Shown: piece after piece, positions 1 through 11,777 of the stretch | How positions within the stretch are numbered: position 1 is the first letter of the stretch | Layout: the number at the start of each line of letters is the position of its first letter | Source: Rusavskia elegans | Taxonomy: Eukaryota > Ascomycota > Lecanoromycetes > Teloschistales > Teloschistaceae | NCBI GenBank assembly: GCA_011316305.1 | Contig: SAUG01000035.1 | Coordinates: 372,001-436,000, forward strand | Direction of reading: 5' to 3' | DNA length: 64,000 bases | Position numbers and translations under genes: made by a program | Notes under the pieces: generated by a model | The model's database searches: none | What the model was told of the DNA's origin: nothing | Seen by the model: the letters and a program-made list of their open reading frames with translations, nothing else

Positions 1-3000
1 TCTCGGCTTAGATTATAGAAAGTTTATTCTTATATCTAAATCTATTAGAGTTATTAATAGTAGGCTAGGAAGATAAAGCCAGAGGACTAAAACCCCTATT
101 ATTCTATAGAAAATCGGGCGGAAAAACGTTACGGTCTATAATTCGCTTCGATAATAATCGATACAGCTGCAGCAGAGTAGAAAGAAGCAGTATAGGATTA
201 TCGCCTATACGGCTTCTAGTTCTTGTACCCGCTCGTTTTCTAGGAGATTATAGGATCTATATCTATAATAGAAATTCTATACCGACTATAGATTATAATC
301 TATATAAAGATAAATACGGATATTTACTTTAACGGTACCTTTATAGATAGTTACTATATATACCTTCGAATTCCTATCGTATACTTACGTAGTATATAAA
401 GGGATAGGTAATATCGCTAGTATAAAGACTATAAAACTTATTCGCTTAAGTCCTATATAGTTAGAATAAAATTAGTTATTCGAAAAGAAGTAGGTCGTAT
501 ATACCTAAAGAATAACTTATTTATATAAAAATAGTATTAAACTCTTATAGATATATAATCTAGATAAATCGGCTAAGTTTACCGAAGTATCCTATATAAA
601 TTTCGATATTTTAACGCCGGAAATTATTAGGAAGAGTAACGCTTCCTAAAATAAATTAACGGAACTACTAATATAAGTAATACTTCTATTAAATAGCCTA
701 ACTTATAGTATTTATTACTATATAAAGATAGTAATTACTTCTATAAATAATAATTACTGCTTTATTAGCTTACCGTCTATTACTCTATAAAGATTTTATA
801 ATAATTCTAACCGCCGCCGGGTTAGGTACGATATACTATAATAGTTATTATTACTATTATTAGAGCAGATAATCGATAATATTATTAAGAGAAAAAGCTC
901 CGAGAGTTAAAAAATTCGAGGTTATAGTAGTTAATATCGAGCTCCCGCTAATATATTTATTTACTTCTATATAAATCGTATAAAAGTAACTTTATATTCC
1001 TCGCTTTACTTTATTCGCTATTACTAGTTATAATCTTATTTCTATTACTATTTAGCTTTAGAGAATATTTACTTCCCCCTATATCTTATTTAGGAAGGGA
1101 AGAGTATAGTAGTTAAAGTTCTAAATTACTTAAATAATTTAAGGGGTTATAGAATATATATCTGGATTATATAGTTATATACGAATTCGGATACTAACTA
1201 ATCCGGTCGTTAATCGTAAAAGCGGGTATAGAAGCGGGTATAGGCCTAGTATAGAGATACTTGTATATATAAATGTCTCATTCCTCTATAGTTATAAGAA
1301 ATCAGCTTGGAATTCTACAACGTTATATATATTTAACTAATACTAAAATTATAAAATAGACTTCGAAGATAGATTTATATAACTTCTTTTCTTTAATATT
1401 TATTATCTAATAATAAATTATTACTAGAATAATATTATAGATAAACTTTTATAGACTATCGATATCTTTATTACTAATTATAATTTAGGAAGTATCTAAA
1501 AAAATATAAATAATAAATAAAAGAGAATAAAATATAATAGAACTTTATTTCGTTATTATACGATCTAGTAGTTTATTTCGACTATCTTTATAAATATAAA
1601 TTCGGTTTTTAATAATCTAGAAATAAATTTAGAATATAAACGATATAGCGATTCCTTTTTTTTTTTTTTTTTTTTTAGATATTTAACTAATAGATTCCTA
1701 TCTATTTTACTTTAATTTTTTATTATACGTTACGAACCGTTTAATATCTTTATATTCTATTAGTTAAAAGGATAGTTATAAAAAAAAAAGAGAAAAAAAA
1801 AGACCGTACGACTATAGTTATTAAATAGGACTTCTAATAAATTTAGTCTAAAATTAATATTATATAGAAAGATTCGTATAAAATAAAATCCTTTAAAATT
1901 TAAAATTTTAAGATTTTCTATTAAAATATTAAATTATAAAACTTAGAAGACCGTATTAAATAAAGCGGCGAAAGCTAGAAAGAAATATAAAAGAAACTAT
2001 ATCCGGATTTTAAAATATTATATAAATTCGCGGATAAATATTATTAGAAATAAAAATAATCTAGTATTAATATTAGCTTTTAAATTCTAAAATTAAATTA
2101 TATAAAGTTTACTTCGTCGTTATCTAGTATTAAATAGTACTTTTTAATACTATAGTTCTAAACGTATTTCGATTTATTATTATAGATATCGAGTCTGCTA
2201 TATAAAATTTTATATATTATATAAAAAGGGTTTAACTACCGAAAAATAGATATATTAGATAGAAAAAACTTATATAATAAAAATTAATTTTAAAAAAAAA
2301 AGAAAAGATATAAATATATAATAAAAGTAAAAAAGTTAAAGGTTATTATACGAGCTATATATATATTAGTTAAATAATAATAGTATTAGCTTTTATCGTT
2401 AATATTATCTAAAATATTAATTATATATTCTAGATTATTTATTAAATCTACCTTTTATATACCTTTTATATAGTTTTCTAATAGCTACTAATATCTACTT
2501 TCTTTTAATTTCTATATAAAACCTAACTATAGGTTTATTCTATTTATTCGATAATTATATAGTACTTTCCGAAGGTTTTAATAGACTATATAATAAGGTT
2601 TTATTTATTTATTATATAGGATTAGTAGTAGATCGGCAGAATCGAAGCCGAAAAGTTAAAACTACGCTATATACTACGCGAGTATTATTAAAAAAAGATA
2701 TTTATCTTTATCTAGCTAGAGTTAAACTATTATATAATTTAGGAATTTCGTTAAATTTATTTTATTCTTTAATATTATTTTAGAACTCCGCTAGCTTTTT
2801 AGGCGATAGATATATAGTATAGTTATCTACTATATCTAGTAGATATATATAGAATATATACGGTTTACTTTTTAGATTATTAGACCTATTTTTCTATTTC
2901 TAGATATAGGAGCTATTCTATTTACTAATAAACTTTTCGATTTCGCGGTAGATAATTAGGAGATAGATTATAAAAAAGACGATAAAGTCTTTAACTTTAT

Positions 3001-4150
3001 ATATATTAAAAAGACTAGTTTAAAAAAGAGTTTAGAAATAATTCTAAAGCTTATATAAAGTTAATAGAATTCTTTTAATAGAGAAAGAAAAGATATATAA
3101 TCTAGTAAAAAAGATAGCTTTTTATAAACTACTTCTACTAGAATTTAATATATTAATTTTTAATATTTTTATAGATTATATAACGTAGTTAGTAATACGT
3201 ATCTACTATTATTAATATTTCTACTTTTCAATCTAATTATATAATAGATACTATTTATTTAAAAAAATCTATATAATAAAAATACTATTTTAGAATACTA
3301 ATTAATATATAAACGGAAATCCCGATATAGATCTAAAAGATATAATAAATAAAAACGTCGATACTAATATAGATTTCGATACTATACGCTTTTAATTTAT
3401 TATAATTATTAAAAAACTAGATAAAATTTAGCCTAAATATAATATATTTCTCTCGAAATCGTTATATATTTATAAAACGTTAGTTAATATATTTAGATAT
3501 AAAAAAGCGGTATTAGGAAAAAAAATAGTTTTTAAAAAAGATTAGTAATTATAGAATAGAAAAAAATACTATATAATCTTTTAATTAACTTTTTATACTT
3601 ATAGGAATAGTTATAGAATTTAGCTTTATTTAAATTCTAGATAATTCTAAATTTAAACTTTTATATAATAAAATTATATATAGTTTAAATAATCTACTTT
3701 TTTTTTCTATTAAATTCTACTATTATATAAGCTTTAAAATTTATTATAGTCGAAAAAAACTAGTTTAGTTAACTTAGTAGCCTTCGCGCTATAAAATACG
3801 AAAAAGCTTTTTATTATTAAATTTTATCTATTAGAAAAAGATTTAAATAAAATTTAAAAGAATTTTAGAATCTTCTATATAAATCCGTCGAGTAATATTC
3901 TAGCTATAAAACCGATAGTTAATTATATATTCTAAAATTTCGATCTAGAAATTATAATATAAAATAGATATAATTTCGTTTAATATAAAACTAACTAAAA
4001 GCTAAAAGAAGATATAATTTTTATATAAATTATTTAACTTAGGAAAATATAGTATTATTAAAAAGAGATAGAAAGAAAAAGAAAGTAAAAGGTAGGATTA
4101 TAATATTATACGGGGAATCTAAATTTTCTTTCGTCCGAACCTAGGAATTA
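1..4150. mobile_element. AT-rich RIP-degraded block, probable dead transposon sequence
   Basis: The stretch is dominated by TA, TAT and TATA words. CpA and TpG are nearly absent, while CpG is still present at scattered sites. That is the footprint of RIP, which turns CpA into TpA on either strand, rather than of simple CpG deamination. Every frame is saturated with TAA and TAG, so no reading frame of useful length exists. The change to normal composition near 4150 is abrupt. RIP acts on duplicated DNA, so this is most likely a mutated transposable element or nest of them. I could not recognise the family: no LTRs, terminal repeats or protein motif survive by eye. No telomeric repeat is present, so I cannot say whether this is subtelomeric. 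Confidence 0.8.
1656..1676. repeat. Poly-T tract of 21 nt inside the AT-rich block
   Basis: An uninterrupted run of 21 T. Read on the minus strand it is a poly-A run and could be the tail of a retroposed (LINE- or SINE-like) element. No target-site duplication is visible after RIP. Confidence 0.6.
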
Positions 4151-5354
4151 TTTTATCTGCAAGCCCCCTACCGTCCGCCATAGCCGTCTCCCATCACATT
4201 TTCTTGGGTTCTTCCGAAGTTTTCCCTTGCAAGAATCTGGCAAATTGGCCTCCGCCGCCTGTTGGGAGATCGTTAGGCACTAACAGACAAAAACCGCAAA
4301 CGTAGTCAACAAACGGCTTGCTTACTTCAAATCTCACTCTAACGGATGCAGCGAAGGGACGTCCTGACAGTTCGAATCCTGCAACGAAGCATTGTGGCGG
4401 TCGACGTTCTATGCAGCCTTGCCGTTTCCCCCTGATGATGGTCGCAGCAAGTCGCGCTAACAATTCGTATGACGAGAGCAGAACATCCCATCCGCACACC
4501 TGCTTGATCGGACACGATGCGAGCGACTTATTAAAGACGAAGTATGAAGTCAGCAGCCTCGCCCGCGACTATTCGACAGACCGTCAATGAGAATAGGGCT
4601 TTACGAGGAGCAATAGCCACCCATGACCCAAGCCGCGATGTGTAAAATCTGCAGAACCGTCTCCATATCACGGTTCCGTTGTCGTATAGCCTGATCGCAC
4701 ATTTCAAGAGCTAAGCTTCGACCGCAAGGAATCCAATTAATCATCATACACGCTAAACCAATCATGCAGAAGCGGCTTTGAAGGTCTTCGACTAACGTCC
4801 CAAAGCGAGTTGCCCTTACGCATTTGGACCACCATACCATCGCTTGCATTGGCCTTCCGCGGGGAAAGTAGAAGGGGCTCAGAACCAAAATTTGAAAGGC
4901 AACGGATATTCTTGATTCAGGTTGTCGCAAGTACCCGTGAAAGAAACAGGAAGTCATATCTCCTCTGCGAAGGAAAAAGAACAAGACCAACGCTGTTCAA
5001 ACCCAATTTTGAGATAACAGAGCCGATTTATATATACCCCTGGACTATCTAAGCTGGACTCCACTGCGCGACGGACTTGTAGCTAACTTTTGATGGGCGG
5101 TAAGATATGTCTCCCCAAGCACAGCTTTATTATGGTGGTACCAAGAAGTTAGAAGGAAAAATGGACGTCACAGAGAAAGAAAGGCAAGTACAGATAGATA
5201 TAAATATATCAGTACACACCACGCCACCCACTACAACATAAGTCTCATCCAACTGCGACCGAACTCTTTTTTCGTAGTCTCCTCTAACTTAATTGATATG
5301 GCAAATAATGCATGCGGCATCCTTTTGTTGGTTGCTTTTGTATTCCAAATCCTT
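4151..5354. other. Intergenic, no supported gene
   Basis: Normal base composition returns here. Open frames on both strands (about 80-130 codons) overlap each other, show no recognisable domain and have no convincing splice structure. I see no RNA gene or repeat. Confidence 0.5.
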
Positions 5355-5597
5355 ATATACACGCATATACACACACACACACACAAACACATATATATAT
5401 ATATATATATATATACTCACACACAAATATAGATATATATATACACACACATACACATATATATACATACACAAATATATTGATATATATACTTATATAT
5501 ATTCATATACACATACATATACACATACACACACATACACACACAAACACACACATACACACACAAACACACACATACACACACATACACACACACG
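5355..5597. repeat. Compound (TA)n / (CA)n microsatellite, about 240 bp
   Basis: Alternating TATA and CACA (TGTG on the minus strand) dinucleotide tracts with interruptions. Open frames across it on both strands are repeats of Tyr/Ile/Thr/His or Tyr/Val/Cys, an artefact of the dinucleotide period. Slippage and length polymorphism are expected here. Confidence 0.95.
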
Positions 5598-6207
5598 ACA
5601 CAAAATCGAAACGGAATAAAAATTGAAGGGTTGTACTGTATACCGTAGTGGTCCGAGTATCGCAGACCCTCATCGTGATGGATGAACGGAGGAAGGATCA
5701 TGCCGGAATCCTTTTACTGGGCAGGTGCGGATTGCGATTTTGTTGTCGAGCGGAGAGGGTGGGTGCGTTGGGGTAATGTAGCTTGAAGCCTTTGCAAAAC
5801 AAACAAATGTGGGTAAGCCACTGACTGCATCAAGATTTTTTCCAACCGGACGCTCGCAATTTAGGTTTGATCTCTATTGCTGGTGAGGCGAGGCGGATAG
5901 AACGTGATATATTGCAGTAAGGGTTCATGCAATATGAGTATACGGCGAATGACGTTTAGGATGCGAATTCTTCAGATGTAATTTGCTACCGCGCCCGTAA
6001 TGTTGACGTTGCTGACGGCGAGAGAGCGGGGAGGTGGTATTTTGCTGGTGTGGGTTGGTATACTGCTGATCGAACCGTGTGTGGGGAATTTGGGTGCGAA
6101 TCATGTTCTAAACCCTAGTGGAGTCTCGTTTGCTGTAGAACTATTTATGGGGTATATCGACCGTCCCCAGGGAGTCCTAGTCCGTGCTCAGGTGCGGTCT
6201 CCTGTAC
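5598..6207. other. Intergenic, downstream flank of the metallopeptidase gene
   Basis: No supported coding region. It contains the 3' flank of the minus-strand metallopeptidase gene. A 78-codon plus-strand frame near 6000 has no recognisable feature. Confidence 0.5.
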
Positions 6208-7088
6208 CTATCCATGCTCATTGTGGAGGAAGTTAGGGTTGGGGTATCTGTTGCAGCCTGCCACAACCACTGCATACATCTTCATCAGTAACACGAAAAA
6301 GACAGACCAGATAAATAGATACATAAAAGCGGGCAGGAGTGGAGGAAGCACGGCGGAGTCAAAGGAACAAACTCACTGGCAGCATACAACGCATAATTCT
6401 GCACATTCTTCACCGAAGCCTCGGCATTCAGCTTCACGCAATCCATTATCCCCTTCGTCTCCGCTGATGCCGGAATCCAAGATGCTGTATACGCATGCGC
6501 CATTTCGTGCACGAGAGTCGCGAATTGATTGCGCATGATTCGATCATCGGTATTCTGCGTGAAAACATTCCGTCTCACGACCGGGCAATCAATACGGTCC
6601 GGTTCCTCATCCAATTCCCAATACGGCTGGCACAGCAGAACGAGCGCTCGATTGCGCCTCGTCGTTGCGATGGATGTGGAGCCGCATTGCTGTCTTAGTG
6701 TTTCGTAACCTGGCATAGTTGGGTTGAGACAAACAAGCTTCGGATGCTCGAACCGGACATGGCCTATAGCGCCACCCTGTCCGGGGATTATCGCTTGGCG
6801 ACCTTCGGCCATGTGTTTGAAGACACCTTGAACGTGTGGTGCATTTGATTGGTTTCTGAAGAAGGCATGGAAGGCTTTGGACTCGGTGCCCTTTTGGGCG
6901 TCGGCGTGGACGAACAGCAATTTGCTCCAGAACTTGGGTAGAAGATCTTGCAAGGTGGCGGCTCTGGAACCGGGACCGGTGCCGCAATATCGGATTTCGT
7001 AAGAGCCGCTTCGGATGAGATTGACTTGGGCGTAGGAGGTTGAGATGGTGGTCATTGCGATCAAGAGTATCAGGAATTGAAATTGCAT
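6208..7088 (-). CDS. Secreted HExxH metallopeptidase, deuterolysin (M35)-like
   Basis: Predicted secreted zinc endopeptidase of about 253 residues. The start at 7088 is chosen because it gives an ideal signal peptide (MQFQFLILLIAMTTISTSYA, cleavage after Ala); the frame continues 59 codons upstream without adding anything plausible. Scattered cysteines suggest disulfides. The zinc motif HEMAHAY sits about two thirds along, as in lysine-specific and deuterolysin-type fungal metallopeptidases (M35-like). The tail NYALYAAS fits the C-terminal conserved block of that group. The open frame as read continues into an intron: a GTGAGT donor after 6377 joins to an AG before 6257 (119 nt removed), giving a short second exon that ends at a TAG at 6208. 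Total length is a multiple of three. It lies about 2 kb from a RIP block, a common setting for fast-evolving secreted proteins. The exact subfamily is not certain. Confidence 0.72.
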
Positions 7089-8618
7089 GGTTGGAAGTGT
7101 CGCACATCTGAGGATACTGTATGTTTGTGGAAAGCTGGCAACGTTTATACACCTTGTTGTGTCGACGCTTGGACTGCGAAGGTAGATAAGGAAGAGGTCC
7201 TTGCATCGTTGAGCCATTCTTGACGACATGCGCTTCGCGCATTGTACATGCGTTCCTCCCTGCATGCGAGCGGCAAGAGTTCAGTAACTACCCAAAGACA
7301 TCATATCTGGTATAACCTCGAAATGCTCATACGGCTAGGCAAGATGTTAGGACGACCTTCCACGCTTTTGGTGCGTATGGGCTAAAGATAGCTCAGCTCA
7401 CCTGTCGACGATATCTTCGCAGTTCTTTCGGTACTGGGATAATATCCTCGTAATGCGTCGTGCATCTGAAGGCCTTTGAGATATCCATAATGGATGTCAC
7501 CCCAGCTTGTCGAATGCCTAGGACGCAGCTCGGTGTAGAGGCTGAGCACAGTATAAACAGTAGCGGAGCCAGCTTATCCAAACCTTGGATCAGGTAGTCG
7601 CCCTCATGGATATCCGAGAAACCGTTGAGCAGCGATGCAACCCAGCTCGATATCCCAACTCTGTAACTCATCGGTATTCAGGGAACGACCGAAGTTGTGA
7701 TATGATATGACGCGAGGCATCTTCTGACTCGGTCCGTGTTTCGACTGACGAAAATGGTCGTACAGAGCCCCACGTGATATCGGACGATCAGCGTTGTTAT
7801 TCGTCAATGTATTTTGGCTCAGTCTGAGACTCTCAATTGTTTGACAAGGCGCTGCTGCCTCTTGGTGGCTCTTTCTCTTCTCCTATCGTTGAGTGTTGTA
7901 GGAGTCTCAAGAGAGCCTTCAGAAAACGTCTATTGGTCGAATCCAGGGAGCCAGTCATTCTGCGCCTTTATTTGGGACACTGGGTTCGGATGACCCCCCT
8001 GACACAACCTGAAGAATATGATACATGCTGCGGTGTAGTGTTTTTCGTTTCCTAAGAAGTTGTCTATTGGTGGCAGAGCATCGGGTTGCTACGCCTGCTT
8101 GTTTCAGTCAAGCTCCTACCCCTGTTTGACGACACAGTACATCCAGTTGCTCATCTCAGGCGCGTTCGGTTGGCCACCCAGTCTCCGTCATCCAGCTGCA
8201 GCGGATCGTGTCGAACAATCATCCGACTCGATATCTTGCTCGCAACGAGTGACGTAAGAAAAACGTTGTTCATCCTAGCGCATACTGACTTCGTAGGTCA
8301 CCATTCTCCCAAAGTGCGACGTGTCTTGTACGAAGAGGAACCTTTGAGAAAGCAAGTGGACCATCGGGCCATCCCACTTACATAAGCCCCAGGTATAAGA
8401 AAGGCCGTCGAGACTGCATCATTCAACAGAACGACACCGAAACCTAGAGATTACGACACATTCATCACAAATCTCCCACGAATCAAGCCTCAGCAGTCCA
8501 TTTGCCCCAATCGCTGAAACATCAGTACCTCGAGGCCTTCCGCGCTCACACCACTCATCGTCTGATAGTCCCATCTACTGCAATCTTGTTCCTTACATTC
8601 GCCAGCAGCCAGGTGAAG
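7089..8618. other. Intergenic with several unsupported short frames
   Basis: This stretch includes the promoter of the metallopeptidase gene and the leader of the gene at 8619. Short minus-strand frames at 7393-7671 and 7604-7807 could be exons of an unknown gene, but I cannot join them convincingly. Near 8222-8262 there is a sequence resembling one terminal repeat of the MITE-like family described below, without a visible partner. Confidence 0.4.
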
Positions 8619-9266
8619 ATGTGTATCAACCGTCGATTCGACTATCCGTGCGAGCACTATTGTGGCGACGTGCTGGAATACTGCACCGAATTCAAGGGCC
8701 TGCCACAGACAGAGCAAGATGAGAGGAAGAAAGAGAAGCCACACCGCTGCCCCAAAGGACCGATAGAGGTGGAAATCGTCAAGCGCTCAGGGAAAAAAGA
8801 AGACGTACGGGGTGCTGTTGACCGGGCCACCAAGTCTCTTAACAGGTCATTGGAATCACTTCATCTTGATAAAATCCGAGTTGGAGAGTTCAATCTCGGA
8901 GATCTCAAATTCCCTTCAGCCCGCGGTTGTCAGAGGTGCCACCAGGCTCGCGAACCCGGTCTCATGGTGACGGGGTCGAAGTGGGACAAGGTCAAGCGGC
9001 TGACGGACATCAAAGACAGTAACCAGGCCGCATTCCTCGATGGAACAGATGTGCCTGATCACGAAGAGCAACGAGAGAGTGCAAAACGCCTGGTGGATCA
9101 CATAAGTGCTGAGACTGAACTCGGAACCCACCTATTGTACGATCCATTTGGCTTTACCCTGCCAATGCTGCTTCTTTCACGTCCAGCAGCTCAGAAAAAA
9201 CGTAGAGATGGCGTGGAGGTTACGAGCGAGCCTGTAGAAGGAAGTGCAGAAGGAGGCGCAGACTAG
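8619..9266 (+). CDS. Hypothetical Cys/His-motif protein
   Basis: About 215 residues, not recognised. I start at the ATG at 8619 because the protein then opens with a cysteine-rich segment (MCINRRFDYPCEHYCGDVL, then YC) of a style common at the N terminus of fungal orphan proteins. The frame is open 39 codons further upstream, but that part looks like leader. A second pair, CQRCHQ, lies near the middle, so a small metal-binding fold is possible. The rest is charged and hydrophilic, ending in a Glu/Gly-rich tail. A possible TATA-like element (GGTATAAGAAA) lies near 8390. No membrane segment or signal peptide is evident. Function unknown. Confidence 0.55.
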   Translation: MCINRRFDYPCEHYCGDVLEYCTEFKGLPQTEQDERKKEKPHRCPKGPIEVEIVKRSGKKEDVRGAVDRATKSLNRSLESLHLDKIRVGEFNLGDLKFPSARGCQRCHQAREPGLMVTGSKWDKVKRLTDIKDSNQAAFLDGTDVPDHEEQRESAKRLVDHISAETELGTHLLYDPFGFTLPMLLLSRPAAQKKRRDGVEVTSEPVEGSAEGGAD

Positions 9267-9502
9267 TGTCGGTAGAGCCGTTAGGTAAGAGATCAATGTT
9301 CTCAGAGGACCTGGAGGCGTTGAGATTCGGACTAAAGGGTGAAATCGTGTACTCAGCCATTAGCCTGAATCGACAACTATGTGTTATGAGAAAGACAGCA
9401 TGTGTCACTTCTCGTTCTCGTATATCGTTTCCAATTTTTTTATCCCTTCGCCTGCTAAAGTTGCTCCCCGCCAAACCACATTCCGCCCAATGACCCCTCT
9501 TA

Positions 9503-9651
9503 CCGTGAGCAGAATCATTCGGATACTCTTAGCCTAACCCTTCGACTTGGCGGAGTGGGCATCCGATATCTCGACAGCCAGCCAAGTCGTATATCATACC
9601 ACTATATAGGATGATAGGCTTAGTGTCCGGGTATTTCTGCTCATCGCGAGC
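9503..9651. mobile_element. MITE-like element A with terminal inverted repeats
   Basis: The left end reads GTGAGCAGAATCATTCGGAT. The reverse complement of the right end reads CGATGAGCAGAAATACCCGG. The two ends are imperfect inverted repeats of about 25 nt around 100 bp of non-coding DNA. The same termini, and an internal GGGCATCCGAT, recur in the element at 12386-12574. No coding capacity. Target-site duplications are not clear. Confidence 0.5.
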
Positions 9652-10006
9652 CCCTGATTCGGAAACCTTAGCAAGCGAAGAGATATGTGGTCAAGGGCTT
9701 TCAGGTCCGTGAGAGCACGGCAAGCCAAGCGATCTTGGATGAATGGGAACATGCGATTGTGGGTTGCTCTAAAATATTGGACACAAGAAGTTTCCGGACA
9801 ATCTAAATTGTCTGAGGTGCAATGTTACCCAGATTGTAGGGTTGTAATTTGTTTGGCTCAGTGTATCGATTCTTCATGACATAGCCTTCTGCAGAATGAA
9901 GTGGCGATGGCATCTTGTCAATTATGATAAAACTTATCAATTGGGAACATCTCTGTGGTACGGTGTGGCCGTAGAGCCGCTGCACCGGCAAATCTTGTCA
10001 TCTGCC
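9652..10006. other. Intergenic, 3' flank of the F-box-like gene
   Basis: No supported gene or structured element seen. Confidence 0.5.
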
Positions 10007-11062
10007 TCAGATGGCCCAAAATACATGCATTCTGACCCGATCGACGACGTTGATGCATGGGTCTGCTCCAGCCGTAGGATCGAATGCTTTGCGTGGCCGA
10101 ATTCTGGCGCGAGCCCATAATACTATGCTCTCACCAGTTTCCAGCTTTCGAATGAAATCACCATTCGCATGCGTGCCAGTCTCCGTCACGATTCTGTCAG
10201 CCTCGAAGGATTCCCGATCCAAATCCTCGTCATACCGCCAAGTAACAACGTGCTGCCGATGTATGGCGTCACCTTGATAGTTCTGCTGCACGACAGCCTG
10301 CCTTGTTTTAGCCGCGAGAGTCGGTTTCGTTCGCCTGGTTTCGAAGTGTTGGACCGGATTATCATCGATCGCAGAGCTGGTGGGACTTGCTTGTCTTGAC
10401 AATTTCTCAAGGGGAGCTTCGGCGCCAGGGACCTTTTTAAGCACCTGGACTTCAGTGCTACCCTCAGTATAGCCTAGAATCTCGTCACCCCATTCTTCAT
10501 TCATTGGCGCCGTCCATGTTATTGGCCCCGAAGTGCCTTCCTCTGGCAGGATTCTCTCCACACTAACGTCAAACCATGTTGGTGAGTCGCCATACTGTGG
10601 CTCGGAGAAGTCGACGGCTTCCTGATGACTCAGAATCTCGAAGACAACCTTCCGACAAGGGCGCAAGCCTCGAGGAGGAAGCCAAGTGGGTCCGCAAGAG
10701 CTCTTACGCCGACGATCTCGCTTCAACTTTTGCTTCCATCGAGACATTACGCTTGCTTTGACCGGGACCACGGGCTCTCGTGTCTCCAGCCCTAAAGGAT
10801 GTGCGCGTAAGAGAAAAGCGTTGCTGGGCATGACCCTGTAGTTCTGGGGTATGGGACCATGATCCATACTGAAAGGAAGAGATCTCCAATCACGTATCCA
10901 GAGATCTGGATGTTCTGTTTCGCTACTGAAAACAACAGTGCGGTATTGGGAGGTACATGTAGTATGGGGCCAGAACTCTGCATGATCTAGAATCAAGTCG
11001 ACAATCTCGAGAGGCAACTTGAGAACAAGCAGTAAACTTTTGACGTTGATGACTTCCACCAT
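10007..11062 (-). CDS. F-box-like hypothetical protein
   Basis: About 351 residues in one open frame. Residues 16-33 (LPLEIVDLILDHAEFW) look like the first helices of a degenerate F-box, which would recruit the protein to an SCF ubiquitin ligase through Skp1. The C terminus resembles a block often seen in fungal proteins of this type: a GDFIRKLETGESIVLWARAR segment followed, after a short odd stretch, by a VRMHVFWAI-like ending. The stretch between these two blocks (FDPTAGADPCINVV) looks disturbed and may reflect a small indel. The true start is uncertain: the first codons could belong to an upstream exon. Divergent from the ACT-domain gene at 11778. The assignment rests on motif resemblance only. 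Confidence 0.55.
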   Translation of the reverse strand: MVEVINVKSLLLVLKLPLEIVDLILDHAEFWPHTTCTSQYRTVVFSSETEHPDLWIRDWRSLPFSMDHGPIPQNYRVMPSNAFLLRAHPLGLETREPVVPVKASVMSRWKQKLKRDRRRKSSCGPTWLPPRGLRPCRKVVFEILSHQEAVDFSEPQYGDSPTWFDVSVERILPEEGTSGPITWTAPMNEEWGDEILGYTEGSTEVQVLKKVPGAEAPLEKLSRQASPTSSAIDDNPVQHFETRRTKPTLAAKTRQAVVQQNYQGDAIHRQHVVTWRYDEDLDRESFEADRIVTETGTHANGDFIRKLETGESIVLWARARIRPRKAFDPTAGADPCINVVDRVRMHVFWAI

Positions 11063-11777
11063 CGAGGGTCCAATGGGAGCAGCAACCTGACACGAGGCGT
11101 TGGTCGGAGAGAACCTTAGTGAGAACTGATGCCAATTACCTCTGCGAAATTACTCAATTTGTTCTTTTCCGCCAGAACCCTGATTCTCCAGGCTCGCAAC
11201 TTGGGATTTTCAGCCATTCTGCCGTGATGACTCTATTTGCTCGATCTTGGAATGCGTAGAAAGCCTTATGGGAGGGACGCCACAAGCAAATTCACCGCAG
11301 CTAAACGAGGGAGTCGTCGAGGATTGTGCTTTCATCTGCGTGCCACACTTTTGAGATCCTGGACGGCATGACATGCGCATGAATAGAACCTTTTCGAAAT
11401 TGAATTTATTACAAAAATCAATGACGATGGTGACGATGTTTCTCTCCATGCGGGGCTTGGGTACGCAACATCACGTGACTATACGAGGAACTTCAGACGA
11501 TCCAATCGATTTCTCGACCTCCAGCATCTCCATACAACAGTAGAACGATCACTCCTCGGACATCCGGTACCAGAACCCAAGACTGAGTCTTGACTTGAGT
11601 CTGTAGCGGTGACGATGAGAATGTACAGGTGACAATCACTTTGAAGTACGTGATGAGCTCTGCCTCGACGTGGAGAACCGAGAAGGATTCTCACCCAGCC
11701 GAGGGACCACCAAGATGCCAACTCACAAGTCGCAGTCGTCGCATTCGGAATTTCGCTTCGTGCTAGCTTGACTGATC
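11063..11777. other. Intergenic, shared upstream region of two divergent genes
   Basis: It lies between the F-box-like gene (minus) and the ACT-domain gene (plus) and so probably holds both promoters. Minus-strand frames at 11210-11449 and 11479-11721 show no family features. Confidence 0.5.

Noticed and set aside
1..4150. Telomere or centromere
   Set aside because: No TTAGGG-type repeats, and a single 4-kb AT-rich block at a window edge is insufficient; RIP-mutated repeat DNA explains it.
4360..4385. AGTTCGAATCC as a tRNA T-arm
   Set aside because: The T stem does not pair and no Pol III terminator or other arms are nearby.
5289..5701. Four open frames across 5.3-5.7 kb
   Set aside because: Translations of the TA/CA dinucleotide repeat (Tyr, Ile, Thr, His or Cys, Val runs).
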